From Malus domestica (Eukaryota > Streptophyta > Magnoliopsida > Rosales > Rosaceae): DNA of 64,000 bases. Positions 1 through 11,772 of the stretch are shown one piece after another (the stretch's first letter is position 1; the number at the start of each line of letters is the position of its first letter). The notes under the pieces were generated by a model, which was not told the DNA's origin, did no database searches, and worked only from the letters and a program-made list of their open reading frames with translations. The stretch is taken from contig NC_091665.1 in NCBI RefSeq assembly GCF_042453785.1, forward strand, positions 23,589,501-23,653,500, given 5' to 3'. Position numbers and translations under genes: made by a program.

Positions 1-183
1 TTAGACTTGATTTCCTGTTGGAAGCATTCATGTTGAAGCTTTGAACCCGAGTGTTTCATTACTAGGAATGTAAGAGGATTAGGACCGAGTTGTCTAAATC
101 ACTTCTTTATTGAATTCATGCCAAATAGTCTTCGTTGCATAGGATGCCGAATGGCTGAAGCTTAACACTTGTACAATGTGAGT

Positions 184-2074
184 TTACTTGTAATAGTACT
201 TCAAGTGATCAACGTTCCATGGATGGCCAAGGGTCTTGCCATCGGAGCTTCTAAGCTTGTAGGAGCCAGGGCGACTGATGCCAACAACTTCAAACGGTCC
301 ATCCTAGTTTGGACTAAGTGTTCTTTCACTCGAGACTCTGTCGCAGAGTAACCTTTTATTCAATACCCAGTCCCCCACTTTGAAAGAACGAGGTTTGACC
401 CTGAAGTCATAGTAGTTGAAGATGAGCTGCTTGTAGGCGACATTCCTCAAGTGAGCCTGGTTTCTGTGTTCCTCAACTAGATCTAAGTTGAGGGTAAGTT
501 GTTTGTCATTTTCGCTTTGCACATAGTTCTGGACTCGGAACGTTAATTGCTCAAGCTCAACTGGGACAATTGCCTCTGTACCAAAGACAAGTGAGAATGG
601 GGTTTCTCCTGTTGATGTCCGATACGAAGTGCGGTATGACCAAAGAACTTGGGGTACAAATTCTGGCCAACAACCTTTAGCCTTGTCCAAGCTGGTTTTC
701 AAAGTTCGTTTGATTATTTTGTTGTTGGCTTCAACTTGTCCATTAGACTAGGATGAGCTGGGGAGGCAAACATAAGTTGATGTTGAACTTAGAGCAGAAC
801 ATCCTGAACTTATTGTTGTCGAACTGTCGCCCGTTGTCAGTGACTATCGCATTGGGAATGCCGAATTTGCAAAGGATGTTCTTCCATACGAAATCTTCTA
901 TTTTTGCCTCAGTAATGGTTGCCAAGGGTTCTACTTCGGCCCACTTTGTGAAATAGTCAACTGCAACGATTGCATAGCGGACCTTGCCCTTCCCTGCAAG
1001 CATTGGGCCGATCAAATCAAGTCCCCATTGGGCGAAGGGCCAAAGGCTGATCATGGGAGTGAGCGGCTCGGGAGGGGAGTGAGGAATAGTTACGTAGCGT
1101 TGACACTTATCACATGAGCGAGATATTATGATGGCATCTTGGTGGAGTGTTGGTCAGTAATATCCTTGGCGAAAAGCCTTGTATGCTAGGGATCGAGATC
1201 CAGCATGATCTCCGCAGACTCCTCCATGTATTTCTCGAATGACAGTTTTCGCCTTTGCTGGCGTAAGGCATCTTACGTATGGTAGGTTAAAACCCCGTTG
1301 GTAAAGTTGGTCATTAATGATCAAGTAACGGGTAGCCTTGTATCAAATCTGCTTAGCTTGGACTTTGTCATTTGGAAGGGTGCCATGAGCAAAGTATCTA
1401 TAAATCGGGGTAATCCAACTATCCCCCTGTTGTAAGTTGCACACTTCCGCAGCCATGGTGCTTGGTGCTGCCACCAATTCGACTTGAATTTTTCTCCCAA
1501 TCTTGTCTTCCACCGTTGAGGCAAGGCGAGCCAAAACATCTACATGACTATTTGCCGCTCGAGGAATTTAGGTGATCTGGTTGTGGAAGTGCTGAAGCAA
1601 CAATTGTGTTTGTGCCAGATATGCTGCCATAGAGCTATCCTTAGCATCAAAGTTGTTGGTAACCTGGTTAACCACCAATTGGGAGTCACTGAAGATATCA
1701 ATTCGTTTAACCCCAAGGTGTTTGGTCAAACGTAAGCCTGCTAGGAGGGCTTCATATTCGGCCTCATTGTTCGACGCCTTGAATTTGAAACGAATAGCAT
1801 ACTCCATTGCCACTTTGTCAGGGATTGTAAGGACTAGTCCTGCTCCATAATCCTGTTGGTTGGACGAGCCATCAACATATAAACTCCATGCTGAGGCTGT
1901 TGGTTTCATTTTCTTAGCCTCCGAGGGTAATGAAACCACTTCTTTAGGCGTAGAAACAATGTCAAAAGAATATGTGAAGTCGGCGATGAAGTCTGCCACT
2001 GCTTGGCCCTTCTCAGCTGGCTTTGGTTGGTAAGAGATGTCAAACTCACCCAATGCTATCGCCCATTTGATCAT
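184..2074 (-). pseudogene. Second RNase H and integrase of the Tat-type element, broken
   Basis: The 1568-2074 frame is an archaeal-type RNase H (LYVDGSSNQQDYGAGLVL, NNEAEYEALLAGL, IFSDSQLVV), the extra domain of Tat elements. Downstream, 1054-1540 holds the linker and the zinc-binding HHCC part of integrase (SRSCDKCQRY), with a nonsense codon in QGYY*PTL. The catalytic core is at 743-1054 (WGLDLIGP, IVTDNGRQF). A frameshift near 750 precedes the last catalytic acid. The C-terminal part (304-702) is interrupted by another stop near 303 and ends at 184-186. Confidence 0.8.
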
Positions 2075-2095
2075 TCGTCCAGAAGTGTCAGGACT

Positions 2096-4026
2096 TTAGA
2101 GTATCTGTCGAAGAGGATGATTGGTAAGCACGATGATAGAGTGTGCTTGGAAGTAAGGACGAAGTTTTCGAGCAGACATGACCAATGCTAGAGCCAATTT
2201 CTCAATGTTGGAGTATCGTGTCTCTGCATCTTGTAAGGCCTTGCTAGCGTAGTAGACAGGTCGTTCGACATTACCATCATTTCGAATGAGAACAGAACTT
2301 ACTGCTGAAGCCGATACCGACAGATAGATAATGAGAGTGTCACCAACCTCAGGTTTGGAGAGTAGAAGGGCTTTACTCATGTAGTCTTTGAGGTTCTTGA
2401 ATACCTCAGCACATTCATCAGTCCATGTAATGCACTTCCTACTTCCCTTAAGTGCTTTGAAGAAAAGAGCACATCTGTCTGTGGCCTTAGAGATGAACCT
2501 AGTTAAGGCTGCCACATTGCCAGTAAGGCTCTGGATGTCTTTTGAAGTTACAGGTTCCTTCATGTCGAGGATTGCTTTGATCTTCTCGGGATTAGCCTCA
2601 ATGCCTTGTTGGCTTATCATGAAGCCTAAGAATTTGCCAGAGCCTACGCCGAAGGCACATTTGTTGGGGTTCAACCTCATTCAATACCTCTTCAGAATGG
2701 TGAAAGTTTCAGATAGGTTGGTGATGTGTTGGTCAGCATGTTTGCTCTTGACTAGCATATCATCAACGTAAACTTCCATGCTCTTCCCAATCTATTCGGC
2801 GAACATTGAATTGACTAGTCTTTGATAAGTCGCTCCTGCATTCTTTAGGCCAAAAGGCATGACTTTATAACAATATAGTCATCTGTCAGTAGTGAAGGCT
2901 GTGTGTTCTTGGTCCGGAGGGTTCATGAGGATTTGGTTGTATCCTGAGTAAGCATCCATGAAGCTCAGAAGTTCACACCTTGCCGTAGAGTCTATAAGTC
3001 TGTCTATGAGAGGAAGAGGAAAACTATCCTTCGGGCATCCTTTGTTTAGGTCAGTGTAATCGACACACATTCTCCACAAACATTTTGGAGCATGAGACTT
3101 TCCTTGGTCTGATTCTTCTTAACAAGGACAACATTTGCTACCCACGTTGGATAATTGACTTCGTAGATGAAGCCTATGCCTTTGAGTTTTTCAACTTCTG
3201 CTTTCATTGCCTCGTACCATTCAGCATCATAAGATCTTCGCTTCTGTCTCACTGGTTTGGTCTTGGGGTCAATACTTAAGCGATGACAGATGATATCGGG
3301 ATAGATGCCTGGCATGTCCTCGTATGACCAGGCGAAGACCTCAATGTTCTCTTGCAAAAAAGAGATCAATGCCAACCGAATGGGTGGTGACAAGGTGGTG
3401 CCAATCTTCACCATGCTATCCGGATAATCTTTTGAGATAGAGACCTTCTTCAACTCTTCAGCGGGTTGTGCTTGCTGGGTGAAATAGTCATCTCGAGGAT
3501 CGTCGGGTTGACTGTTGCCACCGTGAAGATCCAAGTTGGCTTCGTCTGGGCTGGTCTTTATGACTTGGTCATGTATAGAAAGGGTTTCCTTGGGCACAGA
3601 CAGGTGTTGTTGCTTGACCGAAGTGTTGTAACATGATCGTGCACTAAGTTGATCTCCTCTGATGTAACCATTACCATAGGGTGTTGGAAATTTCATCAAC
3701 AACATATGTGTGGATACCATGGCCTTAAGATCATTGATGCATGTGCGTCCGAATATGACATTGTATGCCGTTGGGCAATCAACCACCAGGAAGTTAGTGG
3801 TAATGGTAGCTGTGTAAGAGCCTGTACCAATGGTGAAAGGTAAGTATATGCTCCCCAAAGGTTGCACGATATCACCGGAAAAGCTTATCAGAGGGGAAAT
3901 CGAGCGATCGAGCAAGTGTTCAGCTACATTAGGTGCCCTGAAAGCTTCAGCAAACATGATATTGACCGAAGCCCCCGTGTCTACTAGGATTCGTCGTACT
4001 TTAAAGTTGTCCATGTAAGCTTTCAC
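2096..4026 (-). pseudogene. Protease, reverse transcriptase and first RNase H of the Tat-type element, broken
   Basis: The 3046-4026 frame holds the aspartic protease motif (ILVDTGASVNIMF) and runs into the start of RT. The frame then shifts, and 2879-3079 carries the RT block with VDYTDLNKGCPKD and FMDAYSGYNQI. The catalytic YVDD is visible near 2760, just after a stop codon (AE*IGKS). The 2096-2680 frame holds the RT thumb and the linked RNase H ([17 protein letters not shown]). Active-site motifs are preserved, but at least one frameshift and one nonsense codon break the protein. Confidence 0.82.
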
Positions 4027-4092
4027 GATCAGTGGGTCGTTGTGAGGGTAGATGATACCTCTTTCTTCCTCAGGGTAGAAACATATTGGATC

Positions 4093-6173
4093 CTAGTTAG
4101 GTTTTTTATGTTTACCTCCCCTGATGTCTTCCACGTGAAACACTTGGTGACCAGACCTTAAAGCTCGTTCGCTATTTTTCATGGCCCTGTTGGAAGATTT
4201 AGATATGGGTGTGCCACCACTTATGGAATATATCATATTCACCTGGCATTGGTTACGGTTACCCCTTGGAGGGTGAAGGAGGAATTGATCAATTTTTCCT
4301 TCACGTGCCAAAGCTTCAATATGATCACGAAGGGTGATACACTTATCGCCCTCATGGCCGTTATACTCGTGGTAGCAGCAAAACGTGCCCGTGTTCTTCA
4401 TGGACTTGTAATTCGGGTGCCTTGGCTTTGGCTTCGGTATCAGGTGTGCTATGCTGGGGTAAATAGCCACCCATGTGGCGTTCAAAGGTGTGTATGCCTC
4501 ATACCTTGGGGTATAGGTTGTCCTGACAAGTGCTTGATCTACTGTGTTGACTGCCTTAGGTCAAGAATTATCATGGCGATACCCTTGGTTATCGCGGTAG
4601 TGTCCCTTACTCCTTTTACTAAAATGAGACTGGTGAGGATGAAAATCTTTCCTTTTGCCCTGAGATTGATATGCCTGTTGACTTGGCAAAGTATTAAGTA
4701 AGGCAGAGGGAGGCACCGCTGCCGTTTGGAAGGTCGAGGTCTTCTCATTTGGTTGGATCTAGCTTCCACTCCCTACTTGCTAATAAGGGGTGGCTGTGGG
4801 GGGTTTCCCTTGATATGTCCTTACCTCGGCAGAGGCATGGTTGTAAGCATGTGCCATCACCTCATAGTAAATCTTCCAAGTGTTAGCATTGATCATGTAC
4901 TTGAAGAAACAATCACATAGGCCTTTCGTGAAGGCCTTGAGGGCGGTATTGTCATCTGCCTCAGCGCAGCGAGAATACTCATGGCTGAAACGACCGGCAT
5001 ACTCTCGTAGTGACTCGTCTGGCTTTTGGCGAATAGTGTACAAGTCATCTGCAGAATGCAAACGATCGATCTGAAAGATGTGTTGAGAGATAAACAATTT
5101 CCTCAGTTCCTCAAATGAGTCTACTGTCTCAGGTGGAAGACGGTAATACCAGTTTAGAGCTCCGCCAGAGAGGGTGGAGGGGAAGATAAGACATCACTCT
5201 TCGTTGGTGTGCATCTGATATGCCATAGTGGACTCAAAGAGGTTAAGGTGTTCAATTAGGTCTTCCCTTCCAGTATAGAGTTGTAAACCAAGCTTTTGTT
5301 TTATCTTTGCTTGAAGGGGGGTGTCGATGATCTTTCTTGTGAGAGGGCCAGGCCTGGGTTGGTTCCAGTCAGGTATCTCGGCTTGATGTTCGGCCTTCAA
5401 CTTGTTTACTTCCTCAAGGAGCCGTAGGACAAGGGGGTCCTGAGTGGAGTCATATACCACTGGGATTTTCTTTCATAAGTCTCCATCGCCTCTTGGAAGT
5501 AGGAAAGTTTGAGCAAGGGCGTGTGATTTTTCCTTGGACTCGCCGTACTGACTTCTAGGGCGAGTCTGTCGGAATACCTCAGAGTCTCATGTACCTTCAT
5601 GTTCCTCTGGGACTTGTCATTCCTTCCCTAGATTGGCAGCTGGCCTAGGTCGTGGGAGGGGACCGAGTCTTTCAGAAACCCTTGGGTCATTGATCTTCGA
5701 GCATATGTGGAGGGGATTCTTTCGACGTTGCTTTAGGAAGTCTCGGCAGTCACGATAAACGGCTTTCGATCATTCCAACCCTTCTGCAAAGAGGTGTCTT
5801 TCTCCTGCTTCAGGTCGAAGCAGCTGGGTTGAGAGAAGTCTCGCGTTGATCAATGTTTTGATGATTATCTCGCTCCTCGTCAGGGATACCTATCTCGAAG
5901 AAAGGTAACCCTCCGTGTTGGGGGGCACCCAGATGATGGTTGATATCCACAGGGGCAACAAGCTCGCATGTTTGAGTATGCCTAGTTTCGTGGAACGTCT
6001 CAAAGAGCTTCTCATACTGCTCGGGAGGACCTCATTGCTATCTTGTTGTTCTGAGCTTCTAGCTCATCGGCTTTAGCTTGAAGAGCAACCCTTTTTCCTT
6101 CATTCTTTCGTTGCTTCGCACTATGTGTAAGAGGGGTGTCATTCTGTGTGCTATGGCTTCCTTCGCTCCCCAT
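4093..6173 (-). pseudogene. gag region of the Tat-type element, broken
   Basis: The gag reading probably starts at the ATG at 6173 (MGSEGSH...) and survives as separated pieces: 6012-6173, 5406-5600, 5194-5460, 4780-5097 and 4093-4485. The 4780-5097 piece resembles the retrotransposon gag domain (LREYAGRFSHEYSRC). The 4093-4485 piece carries a CCHC-like zinc knuckle (CCYHEYNGHEGDKC), as seen in gag of this lineage. Frame changes and stops between the pieces show that it is not translatable as one protein. Confidence 0.72.
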
Positions 6174-6261
6174 GTTGGAGAGGGATGCCTGGTCAAAAAA
6201 GAGTGTACGAATGGTGGAAACCAGCTTGACAAAGCTGAAGAAAGTGGGAATAAGTGTCGTT

Positions 6262-6279
6262 CCCACAGACGACGTCAAA
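6262..6279 (-). other. Primer-binding site of the Tat-type element
   Basis: Directly inside the 5' LTR the minus strand reads TTTGACGTCGTCTGTGGG, close to the primer-binding sites usual for this lineage. The position immediately after the CA end of the LTR supports the call; the tRNA was not identified. Confidence 0.6.
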
Positions 6280-6794
6280 TGTTGATGCACAAAATCAGTG
6301 AGGACTTTGGTACAACAAAAAGTGTTAAGTTTGTGACCTTCACTAGATTGCTCCGGTCACTAGTGTGGATAAGTATGTAAATGGATAGGGACAGGGAAGC
6401 AAAGACAAGATGTACGTGGTTCACCCAGATTGGCTACGTCCACGGAGTAGAGGAGTTCTCATTAATTGTGAAGGGTTTACACAAATACATAGGTTCAAGC
6501 TCTCCTTTAGTGAGTACAAGTGAATAATTTAGTACAAATGACATTAGGAAATATTGTGAGAGAATGATCTCTATTTATAGAAGAGAGTTTCTAGTTTCAT
6601 TCTGACATTGACACGTGTCGTGTTGTGATTGGCTTCTAATGTTGACACGTGTCGCGCTATGATTGGCTTCTGATGTCGACACATGTCGTGCTGTGATTGG
6701 TCTCCTGGTTGGAGGGAAACTCTTCTGGGTCCATGACGGTATAATGTTGACCGGTGCTCAGGAGTTTCGGGATTGGTCAAGTATGGTACAAACA
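6280..6794 (-). repeat. 5' LTR of the Tat-type element (515 bp)
   Basis: On the minus strand the LTR starts TGTTTGTACC and ends CATCAACA, with the usual TG...CA ends. A TATA motif (TATAAATAG on the minus strand) lies at about 6571-6580. Three 34-bp direct repeats (about 6600-6700) each carry an ATTGG/CCAAT core and an ACGTGTC or ACATGTC core. The boundaries are fixed by comparison with a second, isolated copy of identical length at 57538-58052. Confidence 0.88.
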
Positions 6795-7362
6795 GTGATC
6801 ACTTCTTATAATCGGAGACATTCTTGTCAAAAGTCGATCTCATGTTCAAGTGGGAGAATGTAAGAATATGAACATGAGATTGGATGTTTTGACGTTGAAT
6901 GATTAAGTCCAATACGTATGAGAAAGCATTATGAGATATGGTGTATCAATCCTTATGTATGAAGTATTGTGTTTGGTATTAAATTGATATGAATTAGAAA
7001 ACATAATCTGTTTTCTATAAGGATTTTAATAGGGAATCCTTATTAGTTTATGAGAGATATATGCCTATATATATTGTGACCTCTGCTCTCACAGATGTGC
7101 GCTCGATTAAGAACTAAGTTGTTGAAAACGGAAATAGAAAGGGACGAAGTTACCCGAAAAATGTAGAAGCCTTGAGTGGTGAATGATTCTTGGGATGAGT
7201 CGCGGACTAAGTCGCTCTCTTTAAGACGTTTCGCAGCTCTGCCCAAAGTGTACAAGCAGTTCACAAACACCACGTCGTCTCCAGGATAAAACAGCCAAGA
7301 ACCTCCTTCTCATAAGATTCTTCCTTGTACACTGGAAGAATCTTTGAACTCACACCCTCTCA
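6795..7362 (+). repeat. Tail and putative 3' LTR of an older copia-type element
   Basis: Next to the Tat LTR the plus strand reads ...CTCATGTTCAAGTGGGAGAATGTAAG, a purine-rich tract of the kind found before copia 3' LTRs. The sequence that follows has LTR character: a TATATATA stretch near 7065-7075 and a possible CA end near 7362. The rest of the element would lie left of the window. The LTR end is a guess because no partner copy is present. Confidence 0.42.
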
Positions 7363-8109
7363 ATATGTTGCTTACCAAAACTATGTATCAAAAAATATAT
7401 ATATTTTTCGTATGTCTCCAATGATTCCAGGAACTACTATAGATACATTTAGAATAAAGAGACGTTGAAGGTTTGAGAGAAATGAAAGCAGGACAAAATC
7501 AAAACGTATGTCAAATAAAAACGGTTTTATTGTGTATCATGTCAGAATTTTCATCTCTATTCAGAGAAGTAATGGCACCTTTCAAACTTAAAAAGCTGTA
7601 ACTCCTTATCTCATTGAAAAGCCAAAATCAATTGGCTGTTATGCATAGAATAATGATAATAATACAAAACGTTATGTATATAATATTAGTAATAAAACAA
7701 AACATAAATATATTTAAATATTTAAATAAAAACATATTTACTTCAACATAAGTCTTATTCTTGGTTAGAGCATTAAGTAATCTGACAGAGAGGAGAAGGA
7801 TTGCAGTGCACTGAGTTTGGAATACAGCAGCCATGTTTTCGAATGGAGGTACATCAGATTAGTGTAATTGCAGTGTTTTACATGCAATGGGATTTGTGCT
7901 TTCTTGATTGTGCAGCTTAATCTTGTTCTTGGCTATATAAGTTCAACACATAGACGTATAGGATAGAGTAAATGTATCTATATACATGAATTCGAATCCG
8001 CTTTTCCGCCATTTAGCTTCAGGGTTGGGCTTATTGTCTAGAAATTGAATGGGAAAATTGTATCTCTGCTATTGAATCAATACAAGGTTATATACAATAC
8101 ATAGATGAA
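7363..8109. other. AT-rich spacer without recognisable gene
   Basis: This stretch is strongly AT-rich (7640-7740 in particular) and contains only short reading frames of low complexity. I see no repeat pair, RNA gene or conserved protein fragment. Confidence 0.5.
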
Positions 8110-8830
8110 TTAAGATTCTAGAAATTGAATGGGAAATTTGGGCTTAGTGAACATGTCAGCTGCTTGTTGTGATCTTGGTATGTGAGCTGTCTTGATCATT
8201 TCGCTTCGAACCTTTTCTCAAACAAGATGACGATATATCTCTATGGGTTTGGTCCGTTCATGAAATACAAGATTCAAGGCAATGGGGAGTGTAGCTTGGT
8301 TATCACAATATAGCTTGACGGGATGCTGTGTGCAAGATCCCCAAGTCACTTAAGATGTATTTTAAACAAACGGTTTCGCAACATCCAGCAACCATAGGTC
8401 GACACTCCGCTTCTACATTTGACTGAGATATGGTGGCTTGGTTGTTGGTTTTCCAAGAAACTAATGATCTCCCAAGAAATATGCTTTACCTAGTGACTGA
8501 TCGTCGAGTGTCACAACATTGTGCGCAATATGCGTCGCAGAAAACATTTAATTGGATGGAGCTTTGTGAAGGAAAAATAGACCTTGCCAAGGTGTGCTTT
8601 TGATATAGTGTAACACCTGATGTGATGCCTCTATGTGTATTGTTCGTGGCTTGTCCATTAAGCGACTGAGTACGTGAATCGAGTAGACAAGGTCGGGACG
8701 TGTGATGGTTACGTAGATGAGTAGCCCAACTACTCTTTGATACGATGAGGCATCAGGTAGGCATTCCCTGTGTCTTTACTGAGAGACAGATTTTCTTTTG
8801 TGGGACTCAGGACCAGTGTCACTTTGGATA
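8110..8830 (-). pseudogene. Copia RT/RNase H fragment
   Basis: Minus-strand translation between about 8780 and 8580 gives a clear copia connection region: SSYQRVVGLLIYVTITRPDL, then HVLSRLMDKPRTIHIEA. RNase H-like sequence continues leftward (LGRSLVSWKTNNQATISQS) with frame changes. The fragment is uninterrupted for some 60 codons, then degrades. It is cut on its right by the MITE at 8841-8993. Confidence 0.75.
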
Positions 8831-8840
8831 GTTTTTATCT

Positions 8841-8993
8841 GGGAACTTTAACGAAAGCTCCTAATACTGTTCATTTTAATGAAAAAACCGTTTTTTTATA
8901 CTAAAAAGTCAATCCTGATACTATTCACTTTACCCTTTATTTTGTCCTTATCGTTAAAACTCAAAGTTTTCAAGCCTTTTTCATTAGTTTTCC
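8841..8993. mobile_element. MITE-like element of about 153 bp
   Basis: The segment starts GGGAACTTTAACGAAA and ends CATTAGTTTTCC. Its reverse complement starts GGAAAACTAATGAAA, so the two ends form an imperfect terminal inverted repeat. From memory this sequence is an abundant short element in apple and pear genomes, which supports the Rosaceae call. Flanking T-rich 9-mers are similar but low in complexity. Confidence 0.55.
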
Positions 8994-9059
8994 TTTTTTA
9001 ATTTTTAATTATTTAAATTAAAAAAAGTAAAATCAGTTCATTTCCAACTGTACAAAATA

Positions 9060-10044
9060 GGAACACACAGTCAAATTTTAAGTGGGAGTATTACAAGTTA
9101 CATGGTATTACTGTACCACACTAATTTTTCCTGTAATACAAACAGATTTTCAGCAAATATGGCAACATAATTGGAGTATTGGACCAGCTTGCTGATAGAA
9201 ATCAAATTCAATTTGAACGAGGGAATACATAGGACATTATGCGATATTAGGTTAGAGGAAAAACGGATGCCTCCAATGTGAGTCATGGCAACAGCTATGC
9301 CATTTGGTAATTGCACAGTCCGATTTTGTACTGGTGAGCATGTAGTGAACAAAGCAAGAGAAAACGATATGTGGTCAATCGCCTATAAATCAAGGATCCA
9401 TACTAAATCTTTCCAAAGAGCGATACCTCGAAATGATTTACTTGAGAGGCTATGGGGACTGGAGGAAGCACCTACAAGATTGACCGTGATTGGTGACTTA
9501 TTGCTGCCATGTAAAACCAAAAGGTTTTGGTATTGTTCTATAGTGAAAGGACTAGATTGTGTGCATGAGGCCTCGTTGGTCTGAGGAGCATGATTCACTT
9601 TGGGTGTGCGCAGATCCATGGGCTTCTGATAGGTATCAATTGTGTGTCTTTGGTCTTCTTGGGTTTCTGACAGGTATCAATTATGTGTTCTTTCAAATTA
9701 CAAAAGCCACACTTGAGATGTGATCGAGAGGTCTTGGCGAAATGTCCAATCATGTCACATTTGTCACACTTCAGATGGAGATTGCGTGGGGCTCTACCAA
9801 ATCCACAGTTACCATGTCGAACCGCAAATGTTGCTGTCATATCGAGTGTGGCTGTGGTAGCAGATGAAACATTGCGTGGCTTCTCGTCTTGTAGGATGTG
9901 TGGGTAGGTTTGATTAACTGGAAGAAGCGGGTCCGTTAGAAGAATTTGGCCACGGGCAGCAGCATATGTATCGTCTAATCCCATGAGGACTTCATACTCT
10001 TCTGGTTCTGGCGGTATTGCTTGACTTCCCTTATGGTTCCACAT
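9060..10044 (-). pseudogene. Copia gag and protease fragment
   Basis: The 9595-10044 frame has the end of a copia gag (VLMGLDDTYAAARGQILLTD) and a zinc knuckle (CDKCDMIGHFAKTSRSHLKC). The next frame, 9383-9619, is a linker. The 9098-9352 frame resembles the protease/GAG-pre-integrase border (HNVLCIPSFKLNLISISKL). Order and strand match the RT/RNase H fragment to the left, so both may come from one element with its integrase and most of RT missing. Confidence 0.7.
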
Positions 10045-10109
10045 TCACAAGGTGCGATAGCTTGTATTGCGTCATGTTAATCCAAAAAACCCTTGAGTTT
10101 GGTCGTCAC

Positions 10110-11275
10110 TCAAATTTGTCTTCTCTTTGTAAGTTTGGTTTTGCGTGTTACCTGCACCTAGAAGCTTATACTACTGACAAACTGGGACCTCGTTCCAAAG
10201 AATGTGTTTTTGTAGGTTACAAATTGCAATATAAGGGATACTGATGCCTTGATCCAAAGACAAATCGAGTTTCCATCTCCCACCATGTCACATTCGAAAT
10301 GACATTTCGTCTTGCTCGCCCTACTACCCTTGCAGCCCTGTCTACTGCCGTGCTTCTCCTCATGTAGCCTAGCTGCTACTCAGCCCTTGCTGTCCAGCCC
10401 ACTTCCTTAGGCCTGGTCCAGTTCTAGCCACCATACTACCATCCCCAGTCTTCCAGCCGCTGGCTTGCAGCAACCCAGCCACATGCCTATTCATCATTAG
10501 CCCAATCCAGCCACTGGCGTGCCCCATCCAGACCATGTCGTGCCTTCTTCCCTCTATCCCATGGCAATCCGCTCTTGTACACTTCCACATGCCGTGCCCC
10601 ATCCAGACCATGTCATTCCCTCTATCCCATGGCGTGCCCCATCCAGATCATGTCGTCCCTTATCCACTTCCACATGCACTCACTGCTTTTGTCTCTGATC
10701 TTGTCAAGCCTACCTACATTTCCCTGAATGGCGTACAACAATAACAGAGGAATTTAATGCTTAACTTAAAACTGGTACGTTGTTTCTTATTCTGTCACAT
10801 CTTTCTCAAAATTTAGTTGGATGCAAATAGTTTTTTCAAAATTTAGTTGGATGCAAATAGTTTTTTCTGATTAAGCATAATGCAGATGGTTCTATTGAGA
10901 GGTATAAAGTCCATTTGGTTGCTAAATGTTTGCATCAACAACATGGGTTCGATTATGATGAGACTTTAGTTTGGTTGTTAAGCCCACTACCATTCACCTT
11001 GTTCTCGTTTAACAGTTACTCATGGTGGTCCATTCGTCCAACTACCGGGTTTTGTGGATCCTCAACGCCCTCATAAGGTTTGTAACTTCCTTAAGGCACT
11101 CTATGGTCTCAATCAGGCTCCCCGTCCTTAGTTCCAGCGCTAAGTACTTGTATCATCTGTCATGGTTTTGTCCAAAGCATGACCGATCCTTCTCTCTTCA
11201 CTTTTCATTGTTTTACGACTCATCTTATCACTTTATGTGGATGACATTGATGACATTGTTTTGACTGGGAAATCA
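10110..11275 (+). pseudogene. Copia integrase C-terminus and RT fragment, opposite strand
   Basis: Plus-strand frames around 10130-10330 give the conserved integrase tail (LGPRSKECVFVGYKLQYKGY). A proline-rich linker follows, with the motif GTGCCCCATCCAGACCATGTC repeated near 10520, 10593 and 10636. RT sequence appears from about 10885 (GSIERYKVHLVAK, QHGFDYDETL) and again near 11140-11270 as frameshifted remnants. A 30-bp tandem duplication lies at about 10807-10867. The fragment faces head-to-head with the gag fragment at 9060-10044, which implies an inversion or two separate insertions. Confidence 0.68.
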
Positions 11276-11720
11276 TACAATTACAATTCTACACATTCCT
11301 TTAGTTTTAACTTCAAGTTTTTAAAAAGTGAAAAGGAGAAAGAAAATGGTTATCAATCAACTCCCTTGTTAATTCTAATTGGTCATGCAACAGGTGTCAA
11401 TTAATGCAATATTTGTTAAAGAAAGAAAAACCTCTCACATCATCAAAAAACTGACAGCACAAATTATAATACAAAATAAACATTTCTACTTCTAGTTGAA
11501 TTGAAGTCTTTTGTGTTACAGCCCTTAACATGGCTCCGCCGGTTGTGGGAAGTTGGGATCTTATCGTTCAGGGATGAAAATGTTGGTCCGACATATAAAA
11601 TCTTAAACACCATAATATTTGAACAAATACAAAACTTTAAAAAAGGGCCTCCACCAATGGGCAAAACAATTAAAATATAGCTATAGAAAACAAAATATAT
11701 ATTTTGGATGCTTCAAGAGT
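11276..11720. other. Upstream region of the dirigent gene
   Basis: No gene or clear repeat is seen. The stretch is the likely proximal promoter of the dirigent gene and lies between copia debris and its TATA box. Confidence 0.4.
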
Positions 11721-11725
11721 TCCAC

Positions 11726-11733
11726 TATATAAT
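11726..11733 (+). promoter_or_regulatory. TATA box of the dirigent gene
   Basis: TATATAAT lies about 40 bases before the dirigent ATG at 11773, leaving a very short leader. Confidence 0.6.
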
Positions 11734-11772
11734 GCCTCCCTGCCCTTCAAGCTTTGATATATACAGCGAACA

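Larger units (their letters stand above)
1..6794 (-). mobile_element. Ty3/gypsy LTR retrotransposon, Tat-type, 5' portion, degenerate
   Basis: Reading leftward from a 515-bp LTR at 6280-6794 come a primer-binding site, gag, protease, reverse transcriptase, RNase H, a second RNase H and integrase, ending at a stop near 184. The 3' LTR would lie left of the window. The second RNase H between the RT-linked one and integrase, and the order PR-RT-RH-aRH-INT, are hallmarks of the Tat lineage. The coding region is split over several frames with many stops, so this copy cannot encode a working polyprotein. It was apparently inserted into an older copia element whose tail begins at 6795. Confidence 0.88.
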
